Of a stretch of DNA of 64,000 bases, positions 43,901 through 54,200 are shown in pieces (position 1 is the first letter of the stretch; each line of letters begins with the position of its first letter). Position numbers and translations under genes: made by a program. The stretch comes from Geodermatophilus africanus (GTDB lineage Bacteria > Actinomycetota > Actinomycetes > Mycobacteriales > Geodermatophilaceae), in contig NZ_FNOT01000005.1 of the NCBI RefSeq assembly GCF_900107105.1, positions 228,320-292,319 of the forward strand, in the 5' to 3' direction. The notes beneath the pieces were generated by a model that searched no databases, had not been told where the DNA came from, and was given only the letters and a program-made list of their open reading frames with translations.

Positions 43901-45413
43901 GACCTCTCCGTCGCGGGAGGCGTTCGCGGCCCTCGACCAGCCGATGGTCCCGGTCACCCGGCGGCTGCTCGCCGACGGCGAGACCGCGGTCGGCATCTAC
44001 CGCAAGCTCGCCGGCAACCGCCTGGGCACGGTGCTGCTGGAGTCCGCCGAGCAGGGCAAGCAGTGGAGCCGGTACAGCTTCGTCGGCGTCCGCAGCGCCG
44101 GCGTGCTCTCCGAGCGGGACGGCGCCGCGCTGTGGCTGGGCGAGCAGCTGCCCGGCTTCACCGACGACCTGCCGGCCGACCCGCTGGCCGCCGTCCGCAC
44201 GCTGGCCCGCCGGCTCCGCTCGCCGCGCCGGCCCGACCTGCCCCGGCTGACCGGCGGCCTGGTCGGTTACCTCGGCTACGACGTGGTCCGGCGGCTGGAG
44301 CGGCTGCCGGTCACCGCCACCGACGACCTCGGCATGCCCGAGCTCTCGCTGATGCTGGTCACCGACCTCGCGGTGCTCGACCACCACGACGGCACCGTGC
44401 TGCTGATCGCCAACGCGTTCGCGGGGGCGGCTCGGGGCGGGGAAGAGGGGCACGGGTCGGAGCGCTACGACGACGCGGTCACCCGGCTCGACGCGATGGC
44501 CGCCGACCTGGCCAAGGCCGCGCCGCCGGGGGTGGCCACCTTCGCCACGGCCGCGCCGCCGGCGGTGCAGAGCAACATGGCGCCGGGGGTCTTCGAGGAC
44601 GGCGTGGAGCGGGTCCGCGAGCACATCCGGGCCGGGGACGCCTTCCAGGTGGTGCTCTCACAGCGCTTCGAGGTGCCCACCGAGGTCGAGGCGCTGGACC
44701 TCTACCGGGTGCTGCGGGCGACCAACCCCTCGCCGTACATGTACCTGCTGCGGTTCGCCGGTCGGGAGTCGCCGTTCGACGTCGTCGGCTCCTCGCCGGA
44801 GGCGCTGGTCACCGTGACCGGCACCTCGGCCGTCGTCCACCCGCCGGCCGGCACCCGGCCCCGCGGCGCGACCCCCGAGGAGGACGTGCGGCTGGCCGAG
44901 GGCCTGCTCGCCGACCCCAAGGAGCGCGCCGAGCACGTGATGCTGGTCGACCTGGCCCGCAACGACCTGGGCCGGGTCTGCGTGCCGGGGACGGTCGAGG
45001 TGCCCGACTTCATGCGCATCGAGCACTACAGCCACGTCATGCACCTGGTGTCGACGGTGACCGGTGAGGTCGCGCTGCAGTGGGACGCCCTCGACGTCTT
45101 CGACGCGACGTTCCCCGCGGGCACCGTCTCCGGGGCGCCCAAGCCCCGCGCGATGGAGATCATCGAGTCGCTGGAACCCACCCGGCGGGCGCTGTACGCA
45201 GGCACCGTCGGCTACGTCGACGCCAGCGGCGACATGGACGTCGCCATCGCCATCCGGACGGCGGTGCTGCACCAGGGCCGCGCCTACGTGCAGGCCGGCG
45301 CGGGCGTGGTCGCCGACAGCGACCCGGCCACCGAGGAGGCCGAGACCCGGCACAAGGCCCGGGCGGTGCTGTCGGCGATCGCGACGGCGGAGGGGATGCG
45401 GGAGCTGCCGTGA
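43887..45413 (+). CDS. trpE: Anthranilate synthase component I
   Basis: Makes anthranilate from chorismate with ammonia from TrpG (not in window). The 508 residues carry the tryptophan feedback motif VLLESAEQG (LLES near 50-53), then the chorismate-binding domain with [43 protein letters not shown] and [21 protein letters not shown] at 43887 overlaps hisI by 14 bp and follows GGAGG. Expected to be inhibited by tryptophan. The downstream membrane gene is separated by 43 bp. Confidence 0.97.
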   Translation: MRLGETSPSREAFAALDQPMVPVTRRLLADGETAVGIYRKLAGNRLGTVLLESAEQGKQWSRYSFVGVRSAGVLSERDGAALWLGEQLPGFTDDLPADPLAAVRTLARRLRSPRRPDLPRLTGGLVGYLGYDVVRRLERLPVTATDDLGMPELSLMLVTDLAVLDHHDGTVLLIANAFAGAARGGEEGHGSERYDDAVTRLDAMAADLAKAAPPGVATFATAAPPAVQSNMAPGVFEDGVERVREHIRAGDAFQVVLSQRFEVPTEVEALDLYRVLRATNPSPYMYLLRFAGRESPFDVVGSSPEALVTVTGTSAVVHPPAGTRPRGATPEEDVRLAEGLLADPKERAEHVMLVDLARNDLGRVCVPGTVEVPDFMRIEHYSHVMHLVSTVTGEVALQWDALDVFDATFPAGTVSGAPKPRAMEIIESLEPTRRALYAGTVGYVDASGDMDVAIAIRTAVLHQGRAYVQAGAGVVADSDPATEEAETRHKARAVLSAIATAEGMRELP

Positions 45414-45456
45414 CCCGCCCCGCTGTGTGGCCGGCTCCGCCGGGCGGAGGCGGACC

Positions 45457-46062
45457 GTGAGCGACCGCCGCGAGATGGCCGCGGCCGTCGTCGGGCTGGC
45501 CGCGGCCGGTGGCCTGGCGCTGTCCACCGGCGGCCAGACCTGGCTGACCGCCACCGTCGCGCGCCCCGAGCCCCTGCCGCCGGTCACCGAGCAGCTCACC
45601 GGGTCGGCGCTCGCGCCACTGGTCCCGGCCGGCGGGCTGGTCCTGCTGGCCGCGGCGGTCGCGCTGGTCGCGGTCCGGGGCGGCGGCCGGGTGCTGGTCG
45701 GGTTGCTGGCCGCCGTCGCCGGGGGAGTGCTCGGCTGGTCGGGCCTGCGCACGGTCGGCACCGACGGGGGCGCCGCGGCGGCGGGGGTGGTCGGCAGCGG
45801 GACCCCGGCAGGCACGGTCACGGCCGAGGTCTCCGCCGGCTGGCCGCTACTCGCCCTCCTGGCCGGTCTGCTCGCGGTCGCGGCCGGCCTGCTCACCGTG
45901 CTGCGCGGCCGCAGCTGGCCGGGCATGGGACGCCGCTACGAGCGCACCGCCGCCGCTCCGGCCGCCCCCCGCCCGCGGACCGACGAGGACCGCGCGCTGG
46001 ACGCCTGGCGGGCTCTCGATCGCGGCGAGGACCCCACCGAGGGGACGACCGAACCCCGCTGA
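45457..46062 (+). CDS. Trp biosynthesis-associated membrane protein (TIGR02234-type)
   Basis: The 201-residue product has four hydrophobic helices (about 5-25, 52-72, 77-95, 125-148) and the segment STGGQTWLTATVARP plus a basic/acidic C-terminus. Position between trpE and trpC is the hallmark of this actinobacterial family (M. tuberculosis Rv1610 equivalent). Its role is unknown; tryptophan or indole transport has been proposed by context only. GTG at 45457 follows GGCGGAGG. Confidence 0.82.
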   Translation: MSDRREMAAAVVGLAAAGGLALSTGGQTWLTATVARPEPLPPVTEQLTGSALAPLVPAGGLVLLAAAVALVAVRGGGRVLVGLLAAVAGGVLGWSGLRTVGTDGGAAAAGVVGSGTPAGTVTAEVSAGWPLLALLAGLLAVAAGLLTVLRGRSWPGMGRRYERTAAAPAAPRPRTDEDRALDAWRALDRGEDPTEGTTEPR

Positions 46063-46141
46063 GTACCCGGGGTCCCCTGGTCCACACCCCCGTCCGGGGT
46101 GTGCGCGCGCCCCCGCGGGCAGCGTGTCGGGTCCCCGCCTC

Positions 46142-46147
46142 TAGAGT
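46142..46147 (+). promoter_or_regulatory. -10 box upstream of trpC
   Basis: TAGAGT lies 93 bp before the trpC start in the 177-bp gap after the membrane gene. It suggests an extra promoter for trpC. I found no Trp-codon-rich leader peptide or T-box in the gap. Confidence 0.4.
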
Positions 46148-46239
46148 GGGTCCACGGATCGCAGGCCCGTGCCGGGCCGCGCCCGGTGGGTGTCCCTGGA
46201 ACCCGGTGGGCGGTTGACGAGCAGCAGCGGGGAGGACTC

Positions 46240-47049
46240 GTGTCCGTGCTCGACGAGATCGTCGCCGGGGTCCGTGAGGACCTGGCGGCACGCGAGGCGA
46301 CCACCCCGCTGGCGGAGGTGAAGGCCGCCGCGGAGGACGCGCGCCCGCCCCTCGACGCCCTCGCGGCGCTGCGCGCGGCCGGTGTCGGCGTCATCGCCGA
46401 GGTGAAGCGGCAGAGCCCCTCCAAGGGCGCGCTCGCCGACATCCCCGACCCCGCGGTGCTGGCCCGGCAGTACGCCGACGGCGGCGCCCGGGTGATCAGC
46501 GTGCTCACCGAGCGGCGCCGCTTCGGAGGCGGCCAGGCCGACCTCGCCGCCGTCCGCGCGGCCGTCGACGTCCCGGTGCTGTGCAAGGACTTCGTCGTCA
46601 CCAGCTACCAGGTGCACGAGGCGCGGGCCCACGGCGCGGACGTCGTCCTGCTGATCGTCGCCGCGCTGGAGCAGAACGCCCTCGTCGGCCTGCTGGAGCG
46701 GGTCGAGTCGCTGGGGATGACCGCGCTGGTCGAGGTGCACACCGAGGCCGAGGCCGACCGGGCGCTGTCCGCCGGCGCCGCGGTGATCGGCGTGAACGCC
46801 CGCGACCTGACCACGCTGCAGGTCGACCGCTCCACCTTCGAGCGGATCGCGCCCGGGCTGCCGTCGGAGGTCGTCAAGGTCGCCGAGTCCGGCGTCCGCG
46901 GGCCGCACGACCTCATCTCCTACGCCGCGGCCGGCGCCGACGCCGTCCTCGTCGGCGAGGGCCTGGTCACCGCCGGCGACGCCCGCCAGGCGGTCGCCGA
47001 CCTCGTCACGGCCGGCGCGCACCCGGCCACCCCGCACACCCCCCGCTGA
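46240..47049 (+). CDS. trpC: Indole-3-glycerol phosphate synthase
   Basis: TIM-barrel enzyme converting CdRP to indole-glycerol phosphate. The 269 residues contain [18 protein letters not shown] (catalytic Lys), [33 protein letters not shown] (shown in part), [23 protein letters not shown] and [15 protein letters not shown] at 46240 has GGGGAGGA 6 bp upstream, deciding the start. A palindromic repeat follows the stop. In this operon the TrpF step must be supplied by PriA. Confidence 0.97.
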   Translation: MSVLDEIVAGVREDLAAREATTPLAEVKAAAEDARPPLDALAALRAAGVGVIAEVKRQSPSKGALADIPDPAVLARQYADGGARVISVLTERRRFGGGQADLAAVRAAVDVPVLCKDFVVTSYQVHEARAHGADVVLLIVAALEQNALVGLLERVESLGMTALVEVHTEAEADRALSAGAAVIGVNARDLTTLQVDRSTFERIAPGLPSEVVKVAESGVRGPHDLISYAAAGADAVLVGEGLVTAGDARQAVADLVTAGAHPATPHTPR

Positions 47050-47105
47050 AAGAGGACCCCGTCCTCACGCCTCGCAGGCTCGGCGCGAGCCTCTGGACGG
47101 GGCCG
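47050..47105 (+). repeat. Palindromic 3'-end repeat, copy 7
   Basis: Directly after the trpC stop: hairpin GAGGAC-CCC-GTCCTC (47052-47066), inner stem GGCTCG-GCG-CGAGCC (47077-47091) and closing arm GGACGGGGCC (47095-47104). The reading frame of the opposing phosphoribosyltransferase remnant runs into it, so it may have cut off that gene's 3' end. Confidence 0.8.
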
Positions 47106-47586
47106 CCCCGGCCCAGCCGCGTCCGGACGGCGTCGGGCAGCTCGTCCACGACCAGCGCCAGCCCGAGCAGCTCGGCGCCCTGCCGCCGCACCGGCTCCGC
47201 GCCGCCTCGGCCTGGCTGCCGCTCGGCCCGGTCGTCGACCAGCAGCACCCGGTCCCCGGACCCCGGGACGGCCGGCAGCCGCAGCTCGTGACGGCGGCCG
47301 CGGTAGTCGGGAGCCGTGGCGGCGGACAGCACCGGTCCCGGGAGGTGACCGCCCTTGCGGAGCGGAGGAAGCCGGCGCCCAGCGCGACGGCGGTGGGAGC
47401 CATGACGGCGAAGCCCCGCGCCTCGAGACCGGCCACGTGCGTCACGCCCGCGTCGGCCCACGCGGCGGCCAGCCCGGCGACCACCGCGGCGAGGGCGCGC
47501 GGGGAGGCGAGGACCGCCCAGACGTCGGCGTGGCCGTCCACCCACCGGAAGAGCTCCAGCACCGCCCGCCGTCCGTCGTCCGTCAC
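47100..47586 (-). pseudogene. Degraded adenine-phosphoribosyltransferase-like gene
   Basis: Minus-strand pieces of a phosphoribosyltransferase can be read in two alternating frames. From GTG 47586: an N-terminal part ending [25 protein letters not shown] sequence ([19 protein letters not shown]). Then, after a frame change near 47363-47369 (one C missing), [13 protein letters not shown] and the PRPP motif DRVLLVDD. Then GSQAEAAR back in the first frame, and finally [19 protein letters not shown] in the second. At least three indels are therefore needed to restore one protein of about 170-180 residues. The 3' end has no stop before the palindromic repeat. Function lost is inferred; the parent enzyme probably salvaged a nucleobase. 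Confidence 0.75.
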
Positions 47587-47775
47587 GCCGCGAGGCCAGG
47601 GCCGGGCGACTCTCGCGCCGTTGCCCCCGCTCCCGCGCCGGTGCAGCGGCGCGAGTACGCGCGCAACGGCGTGGGAGTGGTCGGCAGCCCGGCCCGCAGC
47701 CGCGCCGACGCCCTCCACCAGCGTGTTGCCCACCCTCCCCGCCACCCCGGCGCCCGGACGCGGGACACTGGGGCC

Positions 47776-49125
47776 ATGACCACGAGCGCCGTCTCCCCGC
47801 CGGAAGCGCGACTCGAGCAGGCGCGCCCGAGCTGGCCCGACGCCACCGGCCACTTCGGGGTCTTCGGCGGCCGGTTCGTCCCCGAGGCGCTGATCGCCGC
47901 CCTCGACGAGCTGACCGAGGCCTACCGCGCGATGCGCGTCGACCCGGCCTTCATCGAGGAGTTCGCCGCGCTGCAGCGGGACTACACCGGCCGGCCGAGC
48001 CCGATCACCGAGGTGCCGAGGTTCGCCGAGCACGCCGGCGGGGCGCGCGTCTGGCTCAAGCGCGAGGACCTCAACCACACCGGCTCGCACAAGATCAACA
48101 ACGTGCTGGGCCAGGCGCTGCTCACGAAGCGGATCGGCAAGCAGCGGGTCATCGCCGAGACCGGGGCCGGCCAGCACGGCGTCGCGACCGCGACCGCGGC
48201 GGCGCTCATGGGGCTGTCCTGCACCATCTACATGGGCGAGGAGGACACCCGGCGCCAGGCGCTCAACGTCGCCCGGATGCGGCTGCTCGGCGCCGAGGTC
48301 GTCCCGGTCACCACCGGCTCGCGCACCCTCAAGGACGCGATCAACGAGGCCTTCCGCGACTGGGTCACCAACGTCGAGACGACGAACTACGTCTTCGGGA
48401 CCGTGGCCGGTCCGCACCCGTTCCCGGAGATGGTCCGCGACTTCCAGCGGGTCATCGGCGACGAGGCGCGCGCCCAGCTGCTCGAGCGGGTCGGCCGGCT
48501 GCCCGACGCCGTCCTGGCCTGCGTGGGCGGCGGCTCCAACGCCATCGGCATCTTCACCGCCTTCGTCCCCGACGAGGGGGTCCGGCTGGTCGGCCTGGAG
48601 GCCGGCGGGGACGGCGTGGACACCGGCCGGCACGCGGCGACCATCACCGGCGGGACGCCGGGGGTGCTGCACGGCGCCCGCTCGTACCTGCTGCAGGACG
48701 AGAACGGGCAGACGGTCGAGTCGCACTCGATCAGTGCCGGCCTGGACTACCCGGGTGTGGGCCCGGAGCACTCCCACCTGCACGACATCGGCCGGGCGGA
48801 GTACCGGGCGGTCACCGACGCCGAGGCCATGGAGGCCTTCGCGCTGCTGTGCCGCACGGAGGGCATCATCCCGGCGATCGAGTCGGCGCACGCGCTGGCC
48901 GGGACGCTCCGGCTGGGCCGGGAGCTGGGCCCGGACGCACTGCTGCTGGTCAACCTCTCCGGCCGCGGCGACAAGGACGTCGAGACGGCGTCGCGCTGGT
49001 TCGGCCTCGGCGACCGCGAGCACGTCGAGTCCGGCGCCGGCATGGACACCGACCAGCAGCCCACCGAGGGCGCGGTCACCTCCGGCGACGCGGTCGCCGG
49101 GCAGGACGCGGGGGAGTCGGCGTGA
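47776..49125 (+). CDS. trpB: Tryptophan synthase beta chain
   Basis: PLP enzyme joining indole and serine. The 449-residue protein shows [11 protein letters not shown], the PLP lysine Lys106 in [14 protein letters not shown], the catalytic Glu segment [15 protein letters not shown] and phosphate loop [10 protein letters not shown], then [17 protein letters not shown] 35-residue hydrophilic C-terminal extension follows the fold. ATG at 47776 has GACACT 6 bp before it, a possible leaderless -10. It overlaps trpA by 4 bp (GTGA). Confidence 0.98.
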   Translation: MTTSAVSPPEARLEQARPSWPDATGHFGVFGGRFVPEALIAALDELTEAYRAMRVDPAFIEEFAALQRDYTGRPSPITEVPRFAEHAGGARVWLKREDLNHTGSHKINNVLGQALLTKRIGKQRVIAETGAGQHGVATATAAALMGLSCTIYMGEEDTRRQALNVARMRLLGAEVVPVTTGSRTLKDAINEAFRDWVTNVETTNYVFGTVAGPHPFPEMVRDFQRVIGDEARAQLLERVGRLPDAVLACVGGGSNAIGIFTAFVPDEGVRLVGLEAGGDGVDTGRHAATITGGTPGVLHGARSYLLQDENGQTVESHSISAGLDYPGVGPEHSHLHDIGRAEYRAVTDAEAMEAFALLCRTEGIIPAIESAHALAGTLRLGRELGPDALLLVNLSGRGDKDVETASRWFGLGDREHVESGAGMDTDQQPTEGAVTSGDAVAGQDAGESA

Positions 49126-49919
49126 GCCTGCTGGAGCAGCGGATCGGCGCCGCCCGGGCCGAGGGGCGGGCGGCGCTGGTCGCCTACCTGCCGGTCGGGT
49201 ACCCCGACGTCGACGGCTCGATCGCGGCCATGGTGGCGGCGGTCGAGGGCGGGGCCGACGTCATCGAGGTCGGCGTCCCCTACAGCGACCCGGGCATGGA
49301 CGGCCCGGTCATCCAGCAGGCCGTCGACCCGGCGGTGCGCGCCGGCGTCGGCATGCGCGACGTGCTGCGCGCCGTCGGGGCGGTGGCCGCGGCCGGTGCG
49401 GTGCCGGTGGTGATGAGCTACTGGAACCCGATCGAGCGCTACGGCGTCGAGCGGTTCGCCGCCGACCTCGCCGCCGCCGGGGGAGCGGGGGCCATCACCC
49501 CCGACCTCATCCCCGACGAGGCCGGGCCGTGGCTGGCCGCGTCGGAGGCCGCCGACCTCGACCGGGTGTTCCTGGTCGCGCCGTCCTCGACCGACGCGCG
49601 GCTGGCTGCGACCACCGCCGCCTGCCGCGGGTTCGTCTACGCCGCCTCCACCATGGGCGTCACCGGCACCCGGGCCACCGTCGGCGAGGCCGCCGAGCGG
49701 CTGGTCGCCCGCACCCGGGCGGTCACCGGCCTGCCGGTGTGCGTGGGCCTGGGCGTCTCGAACGGCGACCAGGCCGCCGAGGTCGCGTCCTTCGCCGACG
49801 GCGTCATCGTCGGGTCGGCCTACGTGCGCGAGCTGCTCGAGGGCCGGGGCGCCGAGGGCGTGCGCCGGCTCTCGGCGGACCTCGCCGCCGGCGTGCGCCG
49901 CCCGGTGGCCGTCCCGTGA
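49122..49919 (+). CDS. trpA: Tryptophan synthase alpha chain
   Basis: TIM-barrel subunit cleaving indole-glycerol phosphate; indole is channelled to TrpB. The 265 residues keep both catalytic acids at the classical positions, Glu49 ([11 protein letters not shown]) and Asp60 ([10 protein letters not shown]). Normally the loop reads PFSDPxADGP; here it is [20 protein letters not shown] and [11 protein letters not shown] follow. GTG at 49122 overlaps trpB, and its TGA overlaps lgt (GTGA), so the three genes are coupled. Confidence 0.97.
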   Translation: MSLLEQRIGAARAEGRAALVAYLPVGYPDVDGSIAAMVAAVEGGADVIEVGVPYSDPGMDGPVIQQAVDPAVRAGVGMRDVLRAVGAVAAAGAVPVVMSYWNPIERYGVERFAADLAAAGGAGAITPDLIPDEAGPWLAASEAADLDRVFLVAPSSTDARLAATTAACRGFVYAASTMGVTGTRATVGEAAERLVARTRAVTGLPVCVGLGVSNGDQAAEVASFADGVIVGSAYVRELLEGRGAEGVRRLSADLAAGVRRPVAVP

Positions 49920-50899
49920 GGGTCCTGAGCGCCATCCCCAGCCCCACGCAGGGCGTCTGGGAGCTGGGCCCGCTGCCCATCCGCGCCTACGCGCTGTGCA
50001 TCCTCGCCGGCATCGCCGCGGCGGTCGTGCTCACCGAGCGCCGCTGGGTCGCCCGGGGCGGGGCCAAGGGCGAGGTCCTCGACATCGCCGTCTGGGCGGT
50101 GCCGTTCGGCATCGTCGGCGGCCGGCTCTACCACGTCGTCAGCAGCCCCCGGCCCTACTTCGGCGAGGGCGGCGACCCGCTGCGCGCCTTCGCCATCTGG
50201 GAGGGCGGCCTCGGCATCTGGGGCGCGATCGCCCTCGGCGGGGTCGGCGCCTGGATCGCCTGCCGCCGCCGCGGCATCCCGCTGCCGGCGTTCGCCGACG
50301 CCCTGGCCCCCGGGCTGCTCGTGGCCCAGGCCATCGGCCGGCTGGGAAACTGGTTCAACAACGAGCTCTACGGCCGCGCCACCGACCTGCCCTGGGCGCT
50401 GACCATCTACGACTGGACCGGCACCGAGGCGGTCGTCGGCCCCGACGGCCAACCGGTCGTGCTCGGCACCTTCCACCCGGCCTTCCTCTACGAGCTGCTG
50501 TGGAACCTGGCCGCGGCGGCGGTCGTCATCTGGGCCGACCGGCGCTTCCGGCTCGGCCACGGGCGGGCCTTCGCGCTCTACGTCGCCCTCTACTGCGCCG
50601 GCCGGCTCTGGATCGAGCTGCTGCGCACCGACCCGGCGGAGACCTTCTTCGGCATCCGGCTCAACGTCTTCACCGCCGTCGTCGTCGGCCTGCTGGCGGT
50701 GGCCTACCTCGTCTGGCAGCGCGGCCGGCCCCGCGAGGTGATCACCCGCGGACGTGACGCTGGTGACACCGCGCCGGCCCGCCGCCCCCGTCCGGAGTCC
50801 GCGCCGACGGCCACCCCGAGCCCCGCACCGGCCACCGCGGAGACCCGAAACGGCGAAGACGCTGGTGGCGACGGCGACCGGCAACACACCGACGCCTGA
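49916..50899 (+). CDS. lgt: Prolipoprotein diacylglyceryl transferase
   Basis: Membrane enzyme attaching diacylglycerol to the lipobox cysteine, first step of lipoprotein maturation; LspA (14353) acts next. The 327 residues have seven hydrophobic helices and the family signature GRLGNWFNNELYG with the key Arg near 142, plus IWEGGLGIWGA and HPAFLYELLWN. The last 50 residues are a disordered Pro/Ala/Asp tail. GTG at 49916 overlaps trpA. The trpA-lgt linkage is conserved in mycobacteria. Confidence 0.96.
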   Translation: MRVLSAIPSPTQGVWELGPLPIRAYALCILAGIAAAVVLTERRWVARGGAKGEVLDIAVWAVPFGIVGGRLYHVVSSPRPYFGEGGDPLRAFAIWEGGLGIWGAIALGGVGAWIACRRRGIPLPAFADALAPGLLVAQAIGRLGNWFNNELYGRATDLPWALTIYDWTGTEAVVGPDGQPVVLGTFHPAFLYELLWNLAAAAVVIWADRRFRLGHGRAFALYVALYCAGRLWIELLRTDPAETFFGIRLNVFTAVVVGLLAVAYLVWQRGRPREVITRGRDAGDTAPARRPRPESAPTATPSPAPATAETRNGEDAGGDGDRQHTDA

Positions 50900-51219
50900 G
50901 GACGACGCGCCGTCCCCCGGGTTTGGGCGTACGAGATCGGTGTTAGGTCTGTGTACCCTTCTGCCAAGACCCCACAGCGATCCTGCGGGGTCGCACGCGT
51001 CGGAACCGGGCCAGCGCCGCCCCGCGGACGACAGCTCCCCGGGCACCACCCCTGGAGCTCGCCCGGCCGTGTCGGCCCGGCGGTCAGCCGACCGCTCGCC
51101 GACCGGCCTCCCGCAGTGCCCCGCTCCTCCGACCTCTGACCACCGGCCGGGCCCCGCCCCCCGCTCCGCTGCCGTCACCGCCGACGGCGACCGAGCGGCG
51201 TGCCGACGACGGGAGTGAC
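50900..51219 (+). promoter_or_regulatory. gltB upstream region
   Basis: About 320 bp without a gene. An AT-richer patch GTGTTAGGTCTGTGTACCCT (50939-50958) probably holds a promoter with -10 TACCCT. Just downstream, GACCCCACAG (50968-50977) and CTGCGGGGTC (50983-50992) form a 10-bp stem with one mismatch and a CGATC loop, which could be a leader hairpin or the lgt terminator. No recognisable GlnR or AmtR site and no known riboswitch was found. The last 150 bp before the ATG show nothing clear. Confidence 0.45.
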
Positions 51220-54200
51220 ATGTCCGAGTCCACCGCCCCCGCCGCGCCCCCCGCCTCCGGCGGCACCGCCGTGCCCTTCTCCGCGGTCCCGGCCGCGAGC
51301 GGGTTGTACGACCCGGCCAACGACAAGGACGCCTGCGGCGTCGCCTTCGTGGCGGACGTGCAGGGTCGCGCCTCCCGGAAGATCGTGGCCGCGGGGCTCA
51401 CCGCCCTGCACAACCTCGACCACCGCGGCGCGGCGGGCTCCGAGCCGAACTCCGGCGACGGCGCCGGCGTCCTCACGCAGGTCCCCGACGGCCTGCTGCG
51501 CGCCGAGGTCGACTTCGACCTGCCACCGGTGGGCGAGTACGCCGTCGGCATCGCCTTCCTGCCCGTCGACGAGGCGGAGCGTGCCGCGCGCGTCGAGGAC
51601 GTCGCCCGCCTGGCCGCCGAGGAGGGCCTGACCGTCCTCGGCTGGCGCGAACTGCCGGTCGACCCGGACGGCGCCGACGTCGGCCCGACCGCCCGCGCGG
51701 TCATGCCGCACTTCGCCCAGGTGTTCGTCGCCGAGACCATCGGCGCCCGCGCCGACGCCACCGCGTTCGGCGGCGCCCAGGCCGTCAACGGGGTGACCCG
51801 GCTGGAGCGGCGCGCCTTCGTCCTGCGCAAGCGCGCCGAGCGGGCCGCGACCGAGGCCGGCAGCTCGCTCTATGTCGCCTCGCTGTCGAGCCGCACCATC
51901 ACCTACAAGGGCATGCTGACCACCGACCAGCTGCCCGCCTTCTTCCCCGACCTGCGCGACGAGCGGTACGCGTCGGCGATCGCGCTGGTGCACAGCCGGT
52001 TCTCCACCAACACCTTCCCGAGCTGGCCGCTGGCCCACCCGTTCCGGGTGATCGCGCACAACGGCGAGATCAACACCATCAAGGGCAACCGGAACCGGAT
52101 GCGGGCCCGCGAGGCGAAGCTCGAGACCGAGCTGTTCGACGGCCCCGCCGGCCCGGCCTCCGAGCTCGGGTTGGAGCGGGTCTTCCCGGTCACCGCCAGC
52201 GACTTCAGCGACTCGGCCACCTTCGACGAGGTGCTCGAGCTGCTGCACCTGTCCGGGCGGTCGCTGCCGCACGCGGTGCTCATGATGATCCCGGAGGCGT
52301 GGGAGAACCACGACGAGATGGACCCGGCCCGCCGGGCCTTCTACCGGTTCCACGCCTCGATCATGGAGCCGTGGGACGGACCCGCCGCGGTCGCGTTCAC
52401 CGACGGCACGCTCATCGGCGCCGTCCTCGACCGCAACGGGCTGCGCCCGGGCCGCTGGTGGCACACCAAGGACGACCTGGTGGTGCTCGCCAGCGAGGTC
52501 GGCGTCCTGGAGATCCCCGACGCCGAGGTCCGCGCCAAGGGCCGGCTGCAGCCGGGCCGGATGTTCCTCGTCGACACCAGGGCCGGAAAGATCGTCTCCG
52601 ACGAGGAGGTCAAGGGCGCGCTGGCGGCCGAGCACCCCTACGAGGACTGGCTGCACGCCGGCCTGGTGCACCTGCCGCAGCTGCCCGAACGCCGTCGCGC
52701 CCGGCCCAGCCACGAGTCCGTCGTCCGCCGGCAGCAGCTGTTCGGCTACACCGAGGAGGACCTGCGCGTCCTGCTCACCCCGATGGCCTCCTCGGGCGCC
52801 GAGCCGATCGGCTCGATGGGCACCGACACCCCCGTCGCGGCGCTGTCGGACCGCTCGCGGCTGCTCTACGACTACTTCGGGCAGCTGTTCGCCCAGGTGA
52901 CGAACCCGCCGCTGGACGCCATCCGCGAGGAGCTGGTGACCAGCCTGGGCCGCACCTTCGGCCCCGAGCAGAACCTGCTGCACGCCACCCCGGCGTCCTG
53001 CCGGCAGCTCTTCCTGCCCTACCCGGTCATCGACAACGACGAGCTGGCCAAGATCCTGCACATCGACGACGACGGCGACCTGCCCGGGTACGCCGCCGTC
53101 CGGATCACCGGCCACTACGACGTCAACGGCGGCGGGACGGCGCTGGCCCAGGCGGTCGAGCAGCTGCGCACCAAGGTGAGCAAGGCGATCGCCGCCGGCG
53201 CCCGGATCATCGTGCTCTCCGACCGGGACTGCGACGAGCAGCGCGCCCCGATCCCGTCGCTGCTGATGACCGCCGCCGTCCACCACCACCTCGTGCGGCA
53301 GAAGACCCGCATGGAGGTCGGCCTGGTCGTCGAGTCCGGCGACTGCCGCGAGGTGCACCACGTCGCGCTGCTGCTCGGCTACGGCGCCGCCGCGGTCAAC
53401 CCGTACCTGGCCTTCGAGTCCATCGAGGACCTGATCCGGGACGGCGTCCTCACCGGCATCCAGCCCCCGCAGGCCGTGCGCAACGTGGCCAAGGCGCTGG
53501 GCAAGGGCGTCCTGAAGGTCATGAGCAAGATGGGCATCAGCACCGTCGGCTCGTACACGATGGCGCAGATCTTCGAGGCGGTCGGCCTCTCCCAGGAGGT
53601 CGTCGACGAGTACTTCACCGGCACCTCCTGCCCGCTCGGCGGCGTCGGCATCGACGTGCTCGCCGAGGAGGTGGCCATGCGCCACCGCCGCGCCTACCCG
53701 GAGAACCCGCCCGAGCGCGCGCACCGGCGGCTGGAGACCGGCGGCGAGTACCAGTGGCGCCGCGAGGGCGAGGTGCACCTGTTCAACCCCGAGACGGTGT
53801 TCCTGCTCCAGCACGCCACCCGCTCGCGGCAGTACGAGGTGTTCCAGCGCTACACCGAGACCGTCGACCAGCTGTCGGAGGAGGCCGCCACGCTGCGCGG
53901 CCTGTTCACGATCCGGACCGGCGTGCGCCCGCCCGTGCCGATCGACGAGGTCGAGCCGGCCAGCGAGATCGTCAGGCGCTTCCAGACCGGCGCGATGAGC
54001 TACGGCTCCATCTCGCAGGAGGCGCACGAGACCCTGGCGATCGCCATGAACCGGCTGGGCGGCAAGTCCAATACCGGTGAGGGCGGCGAGGACCCCGACC
54101 GCTTCCAGCCCGACCCGAACGGCGACCTGCGCCGCTCGGCGATCAAGCAGGTGGCCAGCGGCCGGTTCGGCGTCACCAGCGAGTACCTGGTCAACGCCGA

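Noticed and set aside
46063..46239. Trp attenuator before trpC
   Set aside because: No short ORF with tandem Trp codons and no competing hairpins were found; only a -10-like hexamer and a Shine-Dalgarno.
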